From: Bugula neritina
Lineage: Eukaryota > Bryozoa > Gymnolaemata > Cheilostomatida > Bugulidae
NCBI GenBank assembly: GCA_964035545.1
Contig: OZ037767.1
Location: forward strand, 24,881,128 to 24,945,127
Direction of reading: 5' to 3'
Length of the DNA: 64,000 nucleotides
Shown: positions 27,728 through 41,400 of the stretch, piece after piece
Numbering within the stretch: position 1 is the stretch's first letter
Layout of the letters: each line of letters opens with the position of its first letter
Position numbers and translations under genes: made by a program
The notes under the pieces: generated by a model
Told to the model about the DNA's origin: nothing
Seen by the model: the letters and a program-made list of their open reading frames with translations, nothing else
The model's database searches: none

Positions 27728-28876
27728 GCAGCAGACACTAGCAATATTTACTTTATTTACATAAAAGGCTCTGATTAAAGGCAAAATTGTTAGGTAAAGT
27801 GGTATGGGCCTTCGGCTTAGCTGCTTTCAAATTTTTATTTACCATATTTTGTTTTAACTGACCTTAACACTATTATGGATGCAAATCTTAATGACAGTAC
27901 CAAGTTTCACAAATATTGTTTCATGCATTTTGCAAATTTTGCCAAGTTTATAGCACCTCTTTTCTCTGGAAAGTACAATTTCTACAGACCTGTGCTTTGT
28001 GTGTGGCAACTTTTGTTTAATGTTGAAAAGAAATTGTTGCTGCCATTATTTTTTTGTGTAAATTAGCTGCAATAAAATGAAGAAATTTGAGCAATCAAAA
28101 GATGGTTTGAAGACTTTTCCTTTGGTGAATAAAATTAAAACACGGTTAACAATTGGACAGACCATCCATTAATACTATAGAACCAGACTAGTTTTTATTT
28201 ACATTATGATGCTTCCATACATGGAGATGTTCCTCTTTTAGTGACCTAGTAAAGCTATTTTTGGTCAATGTAACTTCTCATACTAGAACCATACTATAAA
28301 AGTGCAACCATGGCAACACTTTTTAGCTGACAAATATATTACTATTTTTAGCTTTTATACATGATCAGGGCAGCTTTCAGACTACCTGCATGTACCTCCA
28401 TATTTCTTCTTTCTTGGGTATATTATAGCCAGTCTCCCACACACATGCTATTCTTCTGAATGAGCTTCATAGGTTCAGACCACTGTCTGCTTGGCACCAT
28501 CTGAAAAGAAGTTACGTTAAGGTAATACAAACGATACTACAATTACTCCTTCTTTTTCGCAGCTGTGCATTGCCATTCACTCATCAATAATAATCTGTAT
28601 TACTATAAATGAATATACGCACTTAGAGTAATTACTATCCAGTTCTCATTAATCTAATGCATTAGCCTTGTATCATAAAATAGTGATGATTTTCATTTAC
28701 AGGATTTTAATATAGAAGGTCTAAATGAATACTTTTTATAAACAATATACCACAGCAAATGTCTGATATCTCTTTGTGTTAAATTCGATATAATATGTTG
28801 TTCATGTGGAGAGAGATTACAGTTAGTATTATGATTATTTTTATGGCTAGACATTAAGAGGTGAGTGAGCTACTCA

Positions 28877-31800
28877 ATGGCTACAACAGAATACAGCAGT
28901 AATGGCCTGTTAGAAGAATCGTTGAAAAAGTCTGTAATCAAAGACAGCCCTCAGAAAAACGGCGCATACATTGAGCAAGTTGAAGAGAAATTCTACTGGG
29001 CTTGTTTAGTCGACGTGGTTGATGCCTGCAGTATCTCCAATGTGTGCAGAGAGTTTGAGGTACATTAATTTATTTTATTTCAACTTTTTTAAACATTCTT
29101 TCATATTGATTTATTCATTTAATTTTGATACTAGAAACTAAATTTTTTAACATTCTCTCATATTGATTTATTCATTTAATTTTTTAAAAGTTACTTTAGG
29201 GTACAAGATTGTCATATCAGTTATTTAACTCTATTTAAAACTGAGGTTACTGTATTATAGAAGATTTTCAAATAAGTCACAAGCAATAATACATAATATA
29301 TATTATATGATATATAATATATGATATATAATATATAATATATAATATATAGTATATAATATATAATATATTAGCAGCAGTGTGAGTTTGTTAAACAGCA
29401 GATAAAAGAGTGCTCAAATTATTATAGGTATAATAATGAGCAATTACATTATTAAGGAAAAGAGCAATTTAATTAAATGTTACTTTTACATTTATTGTGC
29501 TAATAATAGTTTCATGCTTCGTTAGTACTCCTCAGGCACATTATTAAATTTAAATTATGTATATATTATATATAATATTATAATATAATATCTAATTATC
29601 TGTTAGGAGCGGGGTGTGGCTATTCACCACATAGAGAGTAACTCAGTACCAGCCACACCAGACGAGTCTCTCCATAATGGTCACACAAACGGGAGCGCCT
29701 TGTCTTCTCACAAACTCTTGATACAATTTGAGGCTGCAAAGATTGTTGCTGATGCCATTGAGGTTTCTCTCAAGAAAGATAAGAAAGTTGGTAAGTTTAA
29801 ACTTTAAGTCACTTACAATGACAGAATAGTGTACATTATGAAACGTTAAAAACTGATGCAAGTGCTAGTACAATCATGTCACTAATTTTTGCATCAAAAG
29901 CTTTGTTTGCTCTACTGCAAGCAAATATTAGAATTTTGTTGTTGAGATTAAGAAAGTTGTCTAATAAACCAAAATATTGTTAACAGATAAAGTGTGCATG
30001 ATAAGGGAAGACGAATCAGCAAATGAAGAATCAATATGGATTCCTATTCACATCTCAGATCTAGATAAATGCAATCATTTGATCACCAAGTTCGATCCTG
30101 ACCTTGACCAAGGTCATCCAGGATTTGACGATTTAGCGTATCGACAAAGACGTCAGGAGATTGCTGATATTGCATTTGCTTACAAGCAGTAAGTACTAGT
30201 AATGAAAAACATTTTACATAAACTAACATATCTGATTCCTTAGATAATCCTTGTTCTTAAGTAGAAGTGTTATGGCAGCCACATTACAGGTTGTCACATT
30301 ACAGGTTGTCAGCATTTAATAGTTGAAGGTAATTCAAACATTGTCGAATACTGAGAGCAACCAATCTTAGTTTGCTAGAAATATTGGCTATACTTATATT
30401 ACTGAAATATGTATATACTTTGTAATAAATTAAAATACAGAATTAATTTGAATTAGTGACTGAAACAGGAGATAGAAGTACATATTTGCAATTTCAATTC
30501 ATCTGGCATAACAGCATTATAGACTATATACTGATTTTATTTGTGTTTATGGTGTAGCTCTTATAAGTGTTTTAACCTTTATAGAGGAGATCCAATCCCT
30601 GATGTAGTGTACATCCCAGAAGAAGCTGAAGCATGGTATGTTTTAGAACAAAACTCAGTCAAAGTATTTCTAATTTAAATGTATAAATTCATGGTGAATA
30701 CACAAAATTCATATGTATTATTAATCCTGGGGCATCTTGCCATTCTAGGAAGAGGGCATATAAAACTCTGAAGGAACTATTTCCTACGCATGCCTCGGCA
30801 GCTCACATTTACAACTTTGAACTCCTTGAGAAAGAAAACATCTACACTCCAGACAGAATCCCTCAACTCAATGAAGTTTCAGAGTTTTTGAAAAGTAAGG
30901 AAATTGCTTGTTGACCACTAGCTAAAGCAAAGAACTTTCAACTTCAAATAGGCATCATTGAACATAACATATTAAACTAAGAACTTTTCAATTTTTTAAA
31001 AGATTTTTACAACTAGTTTAAAAAAGGATTGAATCGTTTTATTACAGGACACTCTGGATTCACCCTGCGTCCAGTTGCCGGTCTAGTCAGTGCCAGAGAC
31101 TTCCTGTCCAGTTTGGCTTTCAGAGTGTTTCAGTGCACTCAGTATGTCAGACATTATTCTAAACCAGATCATTCCCCAGAGCCTGACTGCATTCACGAAC
31201 TACTTGGTCACGTGCCTATGCTAGCAGACCCAGACTTTGCCCAATTCTCTCAGGAATTGGGGCTAATTAGCCTTGGGGCAAGTGATGACGATCTAACTAA
31301 ACTGGCAACGGTAAGTAGATCACAACACATGTTCTTTCAAATATACATTTAAAGTGTAAGTATACAGCTGAAAAGCAGACATATATCGTTAAATAATTAA
31401 ACAATTCATTAATAAAGTATATTATTAACAGCATATACTGAATATGTATGCATATCTTCAACTTCAGACTATTCATTGAAGCTTAAATTTTAACTTGGTC
31501 TAAGTATTCTAGTCCAAAGAAAAATGAAAACACTTAAAATGTTTTCTATTTGATTCAGCTGTACTGGTTCACTGTGGAGTTTGGGTTGTGCAGAGAGAAT
31601 GGAGAAGTGAGAGCCTTTGGTGCAGGTCTTCTTTCAGCATATGGCGAGCTGTTGCACGCACTATCAGGTATATAGTGTCAAATCTGTCTCATTGCAAAGT
31701 TGAATATATAATAGTATAATAAATCATAGTATAATAATATATAATAATATATGCATAATAGTTATATGCATAATATATAATATCATGTATAATATATATA

Positions 31801-32985
31801 GTATAATAGAATTTTATATCCTAAAATATTAAATCAAAGTTTTGCTTGTTTCTGCAGTTTTTCTGCTTGTATTGGGTTTAAATTCTCACCTTTTTAGCAG
31901 CAGTTGAGATCTGCAAAAACTAGTAGCAATTTAACGAGCATAAATAGTGTCAAGTGCTAAAATCTTTCAGGTACTGCTCACGTAAAAAATAAGGGCGGAA
32001 CATGCAGTCTAAAGCATGATATTTGTTAGCTATAAAAGTGTGTCATCCCTCATCATTCTCTTGCCAAGTGCTGTGCCCATTTAAAGATCAAACGCTTAAG
32101 AAATGCACCCTGCAGTTTGTTAGCAATTTACTGCAGGGTTATGCTATGCAAAGACTTGTGTTGTGAGCTCAATGATGCGACTTTCAAAACTAGGTATTGC
32201 ATTTCTAGGCTACATTGCTCTTAGCTTATGCACGAGTGCAGTACTGCACTGTGTAATCACCACTTAAAAAAATCCTTACAGGCTAGTAACTTCATTAAAA
32301 ATAAATAAACTCAAGAGCTATCTTTTATTTATTCCTTTATTTGCATAAATGAATAAAGCAAAATTATATTTTGATACTACTGTATCTATTTTAGAGTTTG
32401 AATTGACGGTGGATACAGTAATATCTGAAGTATAAGTATACTTTAGATATTTATATAAATAAAGTAGTAAATAAAAAATGTTCCTCGTTTATTTATTTGT
32501 GATCTTGTACTGGTTTTAGGCAAACCTGAACTGAGGCCATTCGAAGCTGCTGCGGTAGCTGTTCAGCCATATCAAGATCGGCATTACCAAGATGTCTACT
32601 TTGTAGCCGACTCTTTCGAAGACATGAAAGAGAGAGTCAGGTTTGTAGCGTTTTAGCAAAGTAAAACGAATCTGATACTTTGTTGTTAAAATATAGCCAG
32701 TGCTTTTTTAGTTTATATGACTGACAGTTGGATGAAAACTGAAAAGGAAATGTTTTATTTAAAAATATACACACAGATAATAATATTTATTACAGAGCTT
32801 TTGCAAAAACAATAAAGAAACCTCACATGGTAGGCTACGATCCCTACACCCAATGTGTTCAGTTATTGGATAAACCCAGGGCTATTCATAAAGTCATTGA
32901 AGAGGTTAAAGATCAATTGAATAACATATACACAATACTAGAAGAGGTTGTTGTTCACAAGGAAAAAGAGAGAAGAAAACTCTAA
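28877..32985 (+). CDS. TH: Tyrosine 3-monooxygenase (tyrosine hydroxylase), copy 2
   Basis: Tandem paralogue of the upstream gene. Nine exons: 28877-29059, 29607-29790, 29987-30188, 30585-30635, 30749-30894, 31048-31310, 31559-31667, 32520-32640 and 32796-32985; 482 codons plus stop. From the SNVCREFE junction on, every intron position and phase equals copy 1. Iron ligands are His305, His310 and Glu350; the tyrosine-specificity Asp is Asp399 (QPYQDRHYQ). The N-terminal ~53 residues ([18 protein letters not shown]...) are unrelated to copy 1 and lack KSYSIE and the RRKS site. An in-frame TGA at 28862-28864 makes 28877 the first ATG unless an upstream exon is spliced in. A good donor (AG|GTGAGT at 28859-28866) sits just before the ATG and could end a noncoding exon. 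Confidence 0.92.
29290..29372. repeat. (ATATAATATATGAT)n AT-rich repeat, TH copy 2 intron 1
   Basis: Simple ATATAAT/ATATGAT array with no coding signal. Confidence 0.7.
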
Positions 32986-35426
32986 AGAATCTGTGCTGAT
33001 GGTTCAAACCTTGTAATTTTGTATCACTGTAATATTTTGATGCTAGTCTTTCTGGATTAGATTGTATTTTTGTGGTAATAGACATATGAAATGTTATTTG
33101 GATGACAGAATGATTGCATTATGATGATCCTCCTAGAACTATATTGTACTGTACTTTTGCCATAGAGCTTTCAATGTTTGTATTGTTGTTTAAAACCATA
33201 CTCGTTGGTAACTTGGAAAGTAGCTAGCTGTATTTTATATAATATTTTAAGAGATTTCTTCAATCTCATAGCTAGATGGCTCTGCTATAGCAGCATAATA
33301 GTATTTCAATAACGTGTAACTTTATTTAATTCATATATTGTTATTATCTGTAACAATCATAATCACTTTTGTTTCAAATAAAAGATTTTCATTGCAACCA
33401 ATTGCTTTATACGATCTTGAAGTTTTTAACTAGGGATTAGTTCCAACATTACAGTGAATTTGAAGAAACTCAAAGGCTAAAGTATTTAAAAATTGTTGTG
33501 TATCGAATAATTTAGAGTAAATTCTACAACTTGTTAGAATATAATGTGAAAAATTTCCATGATCATTGTGTATATGTGATTTTACGGTCTATAATTGTCT
33601 GACTAGGAAAAAGTTTCAAGTTCTATAAGCTTAAATTATATACGAAAATCGGGCATAACTTGCGATGACCTAATAATTTACTCTCATCATTACAGATACT
33701 TATTAATAATACATACTATAACTGATTAGTATTACATATAAACCAAAATCACATAAAATTTTAATTCATCTGGGTATGCTAAAACAGCATATAGGCTAGA
33801 AAACCTTGAGATGATAAAAATTTTAATTAATTCTTAAAAATATTTCTAATTTGGCTGGGTGATATAATAAATTGTTAGCATACATGTAGCTAGCAAAGTT
33901 GGATTCTCTCATTTCTACAATGCATTAAATGCCTAAAATAAAGTTTAAAAATTCATTCACAGCATTAAAATAGTTTTCGGAGTAGCATAAACCATATTAT
34001 CTGTTGGCAAATATCAGATTCAAGCAAAGGTTTTTGGGGAAGAAGTGTAGTAGTGGTGTTAACAAAGAATAAATTGCTTACCAGCAGAAAACTGAATTGG
34101 GTTGAATCAGTATAGGTGTAAGCTGCCTATATACTAATGTATGCTGGCTAGATACAACATGGTCTGTATTGTAAGCTATAGTAAATTACACACCAAGACC
34201 TGATAAATATCAGATATTAATTCAAAAAGAAAGAAGAGGGCATTGCTCCATGTTTTTTACAACTACACAGTTGCTGTTAATGACCTGTGCATAACTTGCC
34301 GTGTAAATAGGAAAGTTGTAAGCAATATTTATGGAACTGAACTGAACCCTTAACTAGCACATTCTATTTTACTTTCTTATGACAACCTCTCCACATAAAA
34401 TATTTCACACTTCTGCATTGGTTTTTATCAATTAAATAATCTGGTCAGTTAGAATATTGCTAGAAGCAGCACTGAGTATTTGTATACATACTGTCCAGAC
34501 ACAACCCTTCACTAACAACTGCACTCAGTGACCACCAATTTAGTGCTGCTTCAAACAATTTTCGGCAACTTATGTTTTTAACTTTTAGCCAGTAAACCAA
34601 CAAGGTTAGTCAGTGCCTTACTGACAGGCATTATTAAAAATCGAGTCTCCATAGTTATAAACACAGCAGAACAAGTGATTATAGGCATCAAAATGGCAGT
34701 CAACTGAATTATTATAACCTTCTTGAATAAAACAGCATGTTCTGCATATGTGCTGTACTACATATTTACACTTGAGTCAGAGAACTTTCACAACTTCCTA
34801 ATTCAAAGTGTTTACTGCTGTTGCTCTGAATGAAATTAAAGACATTGCTTTAGCTAAGTGTAGCAGTGCAGAAGGTAGACTTGAAGACATTATATTAGTC
34901 ATTATATTTATTGCAAATCAATTATATTATTATATAAAAAATTATTACCATACATAATATCACCTTTTTAAATTGATTAATAAAATGTGAAAAATACATT
35001 TGCATAATATATAATATATAGCCATAATAGTTATACATATAAGGGATAGGCTATGCAGTTATATTTATTACACATAAAACATAGCATTTATGGAAACAGT
35101 TAAATGAATTATATGACTAGTCTAGTATATTTTATTAATTCCTACAGTCAGTCAAATAACTTACTAAAAAAGTTAGCACGGATTAAGCCCCAGCAACTGA
35201 AATGAGAAAGGTCTCATCACAAAAAGCATTTCAATCATATGAAAACTAGAAATAACGTTACAGAGTACACAAAATAAAGTATGGACAGTATATCTAATAG
35301 AAATCCTGAATATACAAAAACTTTCAACAATAATATAACTATAAACATTGACATAGATGAAGTCATGTGATGGTCAGAAGGATAGACATTGCATATGCAC
35401 ATAGCCATGTTACCATAGCAACAATA
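32986..35426. other. Intergenic between convergent TH copy 2 and FCHO
   Basis: The 3' UTRs of two genes meet here. AATAAA at 33377-33382 (+) fits TH copy 2; TTTATT at 35131-35136 is an AATAAA on the minus strand for FCHO. Nothing else is recognised. Confidence 0.5.
33377..33382 (+). terminator. Poly(A) signal for TH copy 2
   Basis: AATAAA 392 nt after the stop. Confidence 0.5.
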
Positions 35427-38400
35427 TTAAACATAAGTCACCAGTTTATCAGTGTCCACAGAGAACTTGGCCACCATGCGCTTCTTTGTCAGAGACACAC
35501 GGTAGTTGGTGTTGGTGAGCTCAAACTCCGTACCCGACTGGATTGTTCCATCACACATGAACTGAATAGCAACTGAGGAGGGGGTACTGGGGCCTGCCGC
35601 AAGATTAAACCTAGCTTTCAGAGTACCTTTGCTGCCGGCACCAGACTTGAGCTCTGCAAACCTCCACAGGATCTTCTCGTGAGGTGCGCTCCATACCCCC
35701 TCTGGCATGCTCTGCACACTGGAAACACCTCCATTCACCGGCACTAAGAATTGCAACTGTGTGAGAGGCAGGGGCTTACTTAGAGCGCTCCCAACATATT
35801 CATACTCTAGCCTCAGGTCCGTAGTCTCAGGCTCACACTTCCAGTAGACCGCTGGTATTAATGGTAAGCACGTAACGTTGAGTGTATAACGGGCAATGTC
35901 TATGTTGAAGTGTTTAGATGTCGGCTCCTTTGCTTGTCTGGCCTAAACATAAAATGAAATTACGTTATAATGTTAAAACAAACAGAGACAGTTGCTTTTT
36001 TATCCTAGTAAATTTTTTTTTAAAAAGTATGTGTATAAATTTGAAATAAAAATATGTTTTCAAAAGAAACACTATAGAATACATATAAATAAGATTATGG
36101 TGGTGGGAAATATAAAAGAAATTCTAAACATAATTGTCTTTTAATCTTAAATTGGGAAGAGGGCCCATGTAAGTGTAAAGCACTAACAAAAAAATGCAAT
36201 CTGTCCTTCATGTTTTTACTAAAATCAAGCTATTACTAATAAAAATATTATTCACATCAAATTAGACAAAACTGGGGCAGACAAACACACCGGTATTCTA
36301 TTAATAAACAGCAAGACACTTAACACTCCTTTACCACTCAACCAGCATATGCTGGGAAGTGGTGAACGCATCTCTAAGCTATGCGCTGCTGTACCAGCAT
36401 CTTCCTACAATAAAGCTACTTAAAGGAATTCTTGGCCAAGAGACATGAGGGACTGAGACGTATGAAGTACTCCTACCTACATATAGTCGGCTTTAGCCCG
36501 AATTCCCACAATTCATTACAACTTTTTATCGTAAAACTGGGCCCTCGAAAAACGAGTAGTCGAAATTTCAAGCTTTTTACTTGGGGGGGGGGGGGGGTTT
36601 CTTTAAAGAATAGATTGTGAAAAATTGTAGCTCTATGGTCAACATTGAGATAGGAACACCACTAGTGTTAATATACATCATAGTTCCAGTAGAAACGGCG
36701 GAGGCAATAGTTGGGAGTCAAGACTGTAAAGTGCCCATGATTGAACTATAATTATTTTAAGAGTAGAGAATTTGCAAGGCCTTTATGCAAGACTGGTTCG
36801 TTAGAGACAGCAGTTGTCTGCCCACAGATTTGTATTGAAAACCAAGTTGGACACAGAGATTAAAGTCATTTCCTGTTGTCTAACAGTCCAGCCACTATGC
36901 TGCCTTACATTGCTGTGTGAGATTTCAGTATATAGCAAGATGAGACATGTTGTGTGAAGAGAATTAGATATCAAAACTATCAGTCGTCACAACTGCACTG
37001 CTTAAAGCACGCACGTTGAAATGTAATTAAGATTATCTACTCCTGTATCTAATCAGAAGAGTCATAAAAGGCTACTTGGTTTTGGTAAAGCATGGTGAAG
37101 ATTTTGCTTTAAACCAGAATAAAACAGATCTTTCTACAAACACCAGGAATATTTGCTAAGCTATTATAAGAAGTGTCACTTTCTTTTTGTTTGAAGCATA
37201 TCTTAAGCTTGTGATATTTATATTTCAGATTTTATATGCACCCTTTATCAATCTTAGCTGAATATTATTATTAGCCAATTGAAAGCTATAAGAGTAATTT
37301 GACTGATCAGAAACAGAACTGGCAAATCTTGTTGAATTCTACCGAAAAAATCTTAGCTGGTTTCATAACTGTGATGTTTACAAAAAGCTCACACCTGTAA
37401 AACCGAATGTTCTATGTTATCGTAAATAAGAAATATTTATAGAATGAAAAACTAGTAGTGAAGCAATATACCTTCAAGTGGGTGAGTAGAGATGAACTGT
37501 TGAATGTATGAATATCTCCGTTAGTCTGCACCAACTCTGAGTTGACCTTCACCTGCGCTGGAGATCGGCCAGCAATCTTAAAGGACAACTCCGGCAGGCT
37601 AGTATGATTGGCAGTGTCGGCAGGAAATGACATCATCAGCTCACCAGATACCTGGGAAACAAAACATGGTCAAATGAGTTGGCATCATATTTCACTAAAT
37701 AATGTTTTCTGCGTATAATCTATGGAAACTATTAGCACAGGCCCGTGAGAAACTAATTTTAAATAAAAGAAAACAACTCCTAAAAAAACAAACCATAATG
37801 CCTAACATTAGTGATTGAAAACATAGTTTGAGATTTAGATTGGGAAAGATGACAAAGGTTTCTACTAAAGTGATATTGCTAGAAACAAAGAAAATAACTT
37901 TCCACAGATAAAACCTTGAATTAAATGTCTTCGAATGAATAGCAAAGTACAACTATGGTTGCAAAACTAGACGTAGGCAACAACTTTTACAGTTATTCCT
38001 ACATTCGGAGTTGTGTTATCAAGAACGAAAATTACGTGAGCAATTTGATTGACATCAATAATTGAAGACAATGAAAATCTACATCTGATGAATTACTAGG
38101 AACTAACCTGGGACTCGTGCTCAGATCCCCTGAACTTTGACATGATAGTCTCAGTAAGAGCAATGGCTATTGGTAAGCGATCTACAGTGACTTGGTTGGC
38201 TGTATAAGTCTGAACGTTAGCCTGTGGGAATGAGTTACTAGTCCTAGTCATCATAGAGGAAAGCGGGCTATAGCTAAAACACATTGGACCAATCATGACA
38301 CTCGCTAGAAGGAAGACAGGAAATAAGACAAACATGAACTGTAAAACTTTTCTTTAGCAGTCATGAAATTTTAAAAAGAAAAAACTAGTTGGAGCCGAGA

Positions 38401-41400
38401 AGTCAAGTGGGCGTGGCCTATGAGACTAGTAACTCCTATACTTCAAACTTCAATGATAATTCCAAAATGACCTCTAAGTTAAATTGACTTCTAACTTCAG
38501 GCTCAAACTAGTGTTTTTCTTTCTAAAACACCACTCTGTAAAAACCAGTCTGAATTTAACAACTATCATATAGACAACTTTATAAAAACAGTTCACAACA
38601 CCAGCGTCATGTTGCTTGACAGTGCATATGAACAGCAGCGTGATTGTATATATATAACAAATATATATAAACATTTTATAAATAACAATTTATAGCTAAG
38701 ACATCAATGATATTTGACTAGTAGTTGAAAACTAAACCAGTCTCCAGAGTACAGATATAATAAAACTAACATGAAACAACTAACAAAGAGAATCTTAACA
38801 TAAATGAAGACTAAAATTTCAAGTGAAGTAGAAGATTGAACTGAGCTAAAAAACAATGAACACAATTAAAACATTTAAACTAACGACTTGCCATATTTTC
38901 ATATAAAAAACAAGATGCAAGTTTATTCTGAAGCATAGCTAAAGATTAGAAGTTTTTATGGCTGAAAAACCAAGTATAAATATACACACTTCGAGTCATT
39001 GAAAATAACATCAAGTAAATTATTAACTCGTTTCTGGTTAAAATCATAAGGGCACAAAAACTCAAATGTTTAATTTGACAATGCTTACTCAAAGAGAAAA
39101 AGTAAATGATTTTAATTGAGTAACGCATAACTAAATTACATTAACATGATGATCTACATGTATGTTAACCTAATGATCTACATACATGTACATTAACCTA
39201 ACGATCTACAAGTACATTAATCCGATGACCTACATGTACACTAACTTAGTGACCTACATGTACACTAGCTTAGTGACCTACATGTACACTAACTTAGTGA
39301 CCTACATGTACACTAACTTAGTGACCTACATGTACACTAGCTTAGCGACCTACATGTACACTAACTTAGTGACCTACATGTACACTAGCTTAGTGACCTA
39401 CATGTACACTAACTTAGTGACCTACATGTACACTAGCTTAGTGACCTACATGTACACTAGCTTAGTGACCTACATGTACACTAATCTAATGATCTATTTT
39501 GCGTGTGAACTCATTCGTTATAATTCAACAGGAATGGCTGTTTTAGATTTAAATAAATGCCAAGAGTGAAATTTTAAACAAATAATATATTTAAAGTAAC
39601 AAATATAGTTTTTACACAATATAGAACAATCAATGTGAAAACTGTTTACAGGACAAAACTAAACCACTGGAGATGAAAGAAGACCTTGAAAATTATCAAA
39701 CTCAGATAGAGGCGGAAGTATGCAAGTGGAGAAAACTACTAGCTGTTAAAAAGTAAAACTATATTGATTGTTAAATTTGCTGGTTTCTATATGTGTTGTG
39801 CGCGAAGCTGATGATATGTCACTGTCAGTAACTCAGCATAATAAACAAAATATTTATAGTTATTTTAAACCAATGACACTGAAACCATGCAACTTTTACT
39901 GTATAAGATATACATAGCGGACTGGGAGGTGAAATGATTACAGGTACAGGTGTTCCACCCACGGCACAACCTGTCAACAACAACCTACCGGCCAGCAGAT
40001 ATGCGGCTAGAATTACTGCTTGTGATATCTTTTCTAGAGGGAGGACGCGGCAAGCCTGGAATGACAGGTGACTGAATGCCTTGACTATTAGAGTTCGTAG
40101 TATTTGATTTCCACGCATCAAATACTTCCTTATCTTCAGCCGAAATAGTTGTTTCCGTTAATGGTATGTTGGCCCAAGAAATAGGAGTTGTCCCTACATA
40201 ATCAAGAAATACATAGCCTTTAAACTTCACATTATTTAGTCAATGGAAATTGTTTTTAGAGAGGGGATTGAAGCATATAGTAGCCATAGAGATGTACAGC
40301 ACAGGACTGCATAGTTGAAGTATTTGAAGAAGCTGATAGTAAGACATAGTCCATGACAGGACGTAACATGAGTTACTGCATGCAATATTCTTGTTCAGCT
40401 TATACACAATGGGCTACTGATCAATACACTGCAAGAAGTATGGTGATTGATGATTTCAAGTAGAGTATTTTTAAACTTGGAAAGTGTGCATTTGACATGT
40501 TCACACTGAAAGCATATCAAAAATAGTGCGATAACCAGCTGCTTTGAGCTATGATGATTATAGGCACTGTACAACAGGCTGGTGAAAGAACATTACCAAG
40601 TTAATCTGACAAAACTACATTGATATGTACTATTGCATATATCAGATATAACAAGACACTACCATTACAACAGCAAGTGACCAGATATCTATATGATCTA
40701 GCAGAAGATGACAACTCCCACATCCACAACATTTGAGAAGTTTAATAAGAATCACCAAGTTGTGTTTCAGGCAACAAACAATGTGCAGACATGTGCAGAA
40801 TGTATATAAACATGCTTTGCTCAGGAAACATCTAATAGGCATGCATTAAAAGCGTCCTAAAACATTCAACTGGTTTAGCAGGATGTACACTCTACACAAT
40901 TACCATGCTGGTACACCAACCAAACTTACTCTTATATAACTGAAACGGCGTAGCGGCTATAAACAAAAATAAATATAGCAAGACTAACAGGAGCCAAACA
41001 TCAGAAGCCTACTGGCGGAAGGTTCTGGAAGCAAATAACAGTATTTTATTACTAGATGAGCCGAAATTAAATGTTTAACCAAATAAGATATTAATAAACA
41101 CACAAGGGACACACAGCAAACTGCATGTCATAGAGTGGAGAATGGCATTTGTTGCAAGCCCTTTCATATAGCGAATAATGGAAGCACGACTTCAAGATGA
41201 TTGCAAGACCATACAAGTATGAGATGAAAAACTAACAGCCATCAAGGCTTTGCGCTGACTCATACAACTATTCATCAGACACTTTGTAGAAACCAAAGAA
41301 ACCAAAACATAGATAGTGGAGCTAGCTCTCACCTCTGCTGCCGCTGTCAGGAGGGGGTGAGAAGCTGCCGAGCAAATCTCCTACAGCGTTGTTGTCAGAA

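Larger units (their letters stand above)
25640..28876. other. Intergenic between the two tyrosine hydroxylase genes
   Basis: Holds a putative 3' UTR with AATAAA at 26864-26869, a tRNA-derived SINE (27316-27440) and a perfect 14-bp hairpin (27683-27727). No other coding signal is seen. Confidence 0.5.

Noticed and set aside
36560-36600. Poly(G) tract as a regulatory quadruplex
   Set aside because: A single 15-G run in a deep intron; no support beyond composition.
39186-39569. 127-codon repetitive plus-strand frame
   Set aside because: The 24-bp repeat keeps one frame open; not protein-like and not in any gene model.
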